41,853 bases of DNA from assembly GCA_009731375.1 (NCBI GenBank), contig BJOX01000156.1, forward strand, positions 144,939 through 186,791, in the 5' to 3' direction. The position numbers were made by a program, and so were the translations under genes. Below are positions 39,600 to 41,853 of this stretch, in pieces; the stretch's first letter is position 1, and each line of letters opens with the position of its first letter. Below the pieces are notes generated by a model. It did not search any database. It saw only the letters and a program-made list of their open reading frames with translations, and had not been told where the DNA came from. This DNA comes from Paulinella micropora. Its lineage: Eukaryota; Cercozoa; Imbricatea; Euglyphida.

Positions 39600-39837
39600 A
39601 AAGAAAACAGAGCTCGTGACTCTCGCGCCTCATAGACAGCGCCTGGTTGCACAGCGGGCAGTACAGCTTGGCTTGGCAGGCTTTTTTGTCCAGGGCCAAC
39701 GCTTCCTGGACCGTGACGAGCCGTTCGCGCTCGGCCTCCTCGGACTGCTGCCACGACGCGAGCGGCACCAGCAAGCCCTGACTGTCCCCTAACCCCAGCT
39801 GGGCGGCCAAGTCCCTGTGCAGCGCCGCCAGCATCAT
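39600..39837 (-). pseudogene. truncated paralogue of the CoiA-like gene
   Basis: From ATG 39,837 the minus strand reads LGLGDSQGLLVPLASW, ERLVTVQEAL, then YCPLCNQALSMRRE. This aligns with residues about 12-75 of the gene at 36,844 (SSQGLLVPLARL, ERLVTAQEAL, CPQCKKPLSLVR). Similarity stops just after the zinc pair, where the frame enters sequence antisense to the end of the 36,844-39,568 gene. The nuclease core is absent. The upstream side has A-rich tracts like other starts here. It is either a broken duplicate or one end of a rearranged gene. Confidence 0.8.
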
Positions 39838-39887
39838 CAGCCAGTTTTTTCTTTTTTGCGGGGGATTGGTTTTTTTTGCGCTTTCTA

Positions 39888-40784
39888 CCCCCCCCCCCCC
39901 CCCCCCCTCTCCCCCCCCCNNNNNNNNNNNNNNNNNNNNNNNNNNNNNNNNNNNNNNNNNNNNNNNNNNNNNNNNNNNNNNNNNNNNNNNNNNNNNNNNN
40001 NNNNNNNNNNNNNNNNNNNNNNNNNNNNNNNNNNNNNNNNNNNNNNNNNNNNNNNNNNNNNNNNNNNNNNNNNNNNNNNNNNNNNNNNNNNNNNNNNNNN
40101 NNNNNNNNNNNNNNNNNNNNNNNNNNNNNNNNNNNNNNNNNNNNNNNNNNNNNNNNNNNNNNNNNNNNNNNNNNNNNNNNNNNNNNNNNNNNNNNNNNNN
40201 NNNNNNNNNNNNNNNNNNNNNNNNNNNNNNNNNNNNNNNNNNNNNNNNNNNNNNNNNNNNNNNNNNNNNNNNNNNNNNNNNNNNNNNNNNNNNNNNNNNN
40301 NNNNNNNNNNNNNNNNNNNNNNNNNNNNNNNNNNNNNNNNNNNNNNNNNNNNNNNNNNNNNNNNNNNNNNNNNNNNNNNNNNNNNNNNNNNNNNNNNNNN
40401 NNNNNNNNNNNNNNNNNNNNNNNNNNNNNNNNNNNNNNNNNNNNNNNNNNNNNNNNNNNNNNNNNNNNNNNNNNNNNNNNNNNNNNNNNNNNNNNNNNNN
40501 NNNNNNNNNNNNNNNNNNNNNNNNNNNNNNNNNNNNNNNNNNNNNNNNNNNNNNNNNNNNNNNNNNNNNNNNNNNNNNNNNNNNNNNNNNNNNNNNNNNN
40601 NNNNNNNNNNNNNNNNNNNNNNNNNNNNNNNNNNNNNNNNNNNNNNNNNNNNNNNNNNNNNNNNNNNNNNNNNNNNNNNNNNNNNNNNNNNNNNNNNNNN
40701 NNNNNNNNNNNNNNNNNNNNNNNNNNNNNNNNNNNNNNNNNNNNNNNNNNNNNNNNNNNNNNNNNNNNNNNNNNNNNNNNNNNN
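39888..40784. other. poly-C run and assembly gap
   Basis: C-rich run from about 39,888, with one CTCT interruption, followed by unknown bases 39,920-40,784. Long apparent frames across it are Pro/Gly/unknown artefacts. Confidence 0.95.
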
Positions 40785-41853
40785 TCTGTCCGAGGTGATC
40801 TAAGCTGACCCCAAAGTATTGCTCACTGAATTTTAGGGCAAAAGACAGCTGCTCGCGCCATAGGTCGGCGTCATTTTTCTCTTCGGTATCGTCGCGGGTG
40901 CGAACATTTCCGGCGTAAGTCGCGCAGTCTTCAAGGAACGCCCGCGTTTCTTGCGTAGTCCACCACCGCCCTTTGCATTTTGTTCTAAGGTGCGTCATAA
41001 TTTCTTTGAAGTGAGAAGCGGACCGCCGCCCGTCCAGAACGTCAGCCTCTTCCCCCAGCATACAACCGACAACCCCATAGTAACCGCCATACGAAGATAG
41101 TTGCATCAGATTATACTCTCGCCCCACGTGGCACAGCAAGAAATCGCAATGGTGATACGTCGTGTCTACAGAGCACAGCGCTACGGATTCAAACTTAATT
41201 TCGGTTAGTGGTGTAAGGCTTCCTGTCGGGCCCGCAAAGGCCACATTCTGGGAGTGCTCTTTCCCGGGCTCGTACTTTTGCATTAGCTTTTGAAAGACTG
41301 GCGTACGCGCGCGCATAATTGCATTCAGGCGCCTCTTTTCCCCTAGCGACGCCTGCATACGTCTCCCGACTGGTAAGGCATTGGGTGAGACCCTCTCGGA
41401 CTAAACGCATGGCGTTGGAGCTCTCGGTCGCGTTCAGCCAAGGAGTTGGGTTGGTGGTGGTGTGCACACTTACGATTCTAGGGATTTGGTACTGCGCGAT
41501 ATGCTGAAAGAGAGCCAGCGCCTCTGTTGGCTTGAGAGCAAAGGCGGGGTCTGCTTTTGAAATGCAGCTGGTCAGGGTCTTGGGTACATCTGTTCGCCAG
41601 TATGCCCACGCAACGAACGGACTCCCAGTCCAAGGACCATTTCCTGTTCATGTCGGCTTGCCAGAAAGCAGCCAAGGCCGTCAGAAAATTCGTTTTATCC
41701 CAGACGTCCTTCGGTGATCGGTACCAAACCAAGAAGCAGGAGCTCATTTCCTCTGGCTGTGAGGTTGGTGGGGCATCCCTGAGCCCAAAGACATAATAAC
41801 AACTCGTTCCGCCAAGGGCAGGATTTGCTTTTTGTATAGCCCTGACAACTTTT
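40785..41853 (-). CDS. partial uncharacterised gene, open at both ends, two apparent frame changes
   Basis: Minus-strand coding sequence enters from the right edge and runs into the gap. Three phases are successively protein-like: the edge to about 41,590 (CYYVFGLRDAPP, TALAAFWQADMNRKWSL), about 41,580 to 41,370 (ALALFQHIAQYQIPRIVSV, SSNAMRLVREGLTQCL), and about 41,350 to 40,785 (MQKYEPGKEHSQNVAFAG, CSVDTTYHHCDFLLCHVG, WWTTQETRAFLEDC). Only part is seen, at least 350 codons. No domain recognised. Its start and end are unknown, and the frame changes may be sequencing indels or decay. Confidence 0.6.

Noticed and set aside
39817-40808. Plus-strand proteins spanning the right gap
   Set aside because: Only Pro-rich flank and unknown bases. 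The flank is the antisense of the CoiA-like paralogue.
19500-41853. Nimavirus (WSSV-like) endogenous sequence
   Set aside because: Considered because an SSR-rich host genome could be a crustacean, but I recognise no nimavirus core protein here. The fibre, MYND and F-box mix fits a giant-virus-like source better.

Overview
This window joins two very different kinds of DNA. The left part (about 1-19,100) is AT-rich and full of microsatellites: (AAT)n, (CTTC)n, (GAA)n, (CTA)n, (TTA)n, (ACAT)n and (AT)n. It carries degenerate LTR-retrotransposon fragments, a tRNA-derived SINE and foldback elements. This is typical of a repeat-rich eukaryotic nuclear genome, and I see no intact host gene in it. 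I cannot name the host. An invertebrate or a protist with an SSR-rich genome would fit.

Left-part layout: a tandem duplication and a pyrimidine tract (363-860); a broken copia-like gag with a zinc knuckle and a separate downstream Cys/His module (about 1,050-3,520); a 43-bp near-perfect palindrome (5,359-5,401); a second composite retroelement fossil with a CCCH finger and zinc knuckles on the plus strand and a copia-type protease on the minus strand (5,980-7,660); a decayed but nearly full-length Ty3/gypsy element on the minus strand (8,180 to about 14,550) in the order protease, linker, RT, RNase H, integrase, C-terminal extension; SINE copies and TTA tails (14,200-16,840); and a foldback element (18,193-18,383).

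The right part (about 19,500 to the end) is GC-rich and gene-dense, with no visible introns and short intergenic spacers that contain homopolymers. Seen in sequence, it encodes: an uncharacterised acidic-headed protein; a 72-residue CxxC protein; an 1,838-residue fibre-like protein mixing discoidin (F5/8C-like) modules, phage-fibre-like KAYVD motifs and trimeric-adhesin-like AIG repeats; a 733-residue protein with repeat-like solenoid character; an F-box-like protein; a lysine-tailed protein of unknown function; a small Cys-containing protein; a MYND zinc-finger protein; a large CoiA-like nuclease-fold protein with a truncated paralogue facing it; and a partial gene running off the right edge. 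Between the first two genes lies an array of seven hairpins with identical 12-bp arms. This gene mix and style are best explained as an integrated or endogenised large DNA virus (giant-virus-like) segment. That is inference: no capsid, polymerase or packaging ATPase is present here to prove it.

Many right-hand genes appear broken by single-base frame changes, several near C/G homopolymers, and all but one assembly gap adjoins poly-C or poly-G. Some breaks may therefore be assembly errors and some genuine decay. Five gaps of N (2,338-2,524; 29,626-30,363; 33,021-33,030; 36,335-36,344; 39,920-40,784) limit what can be said.
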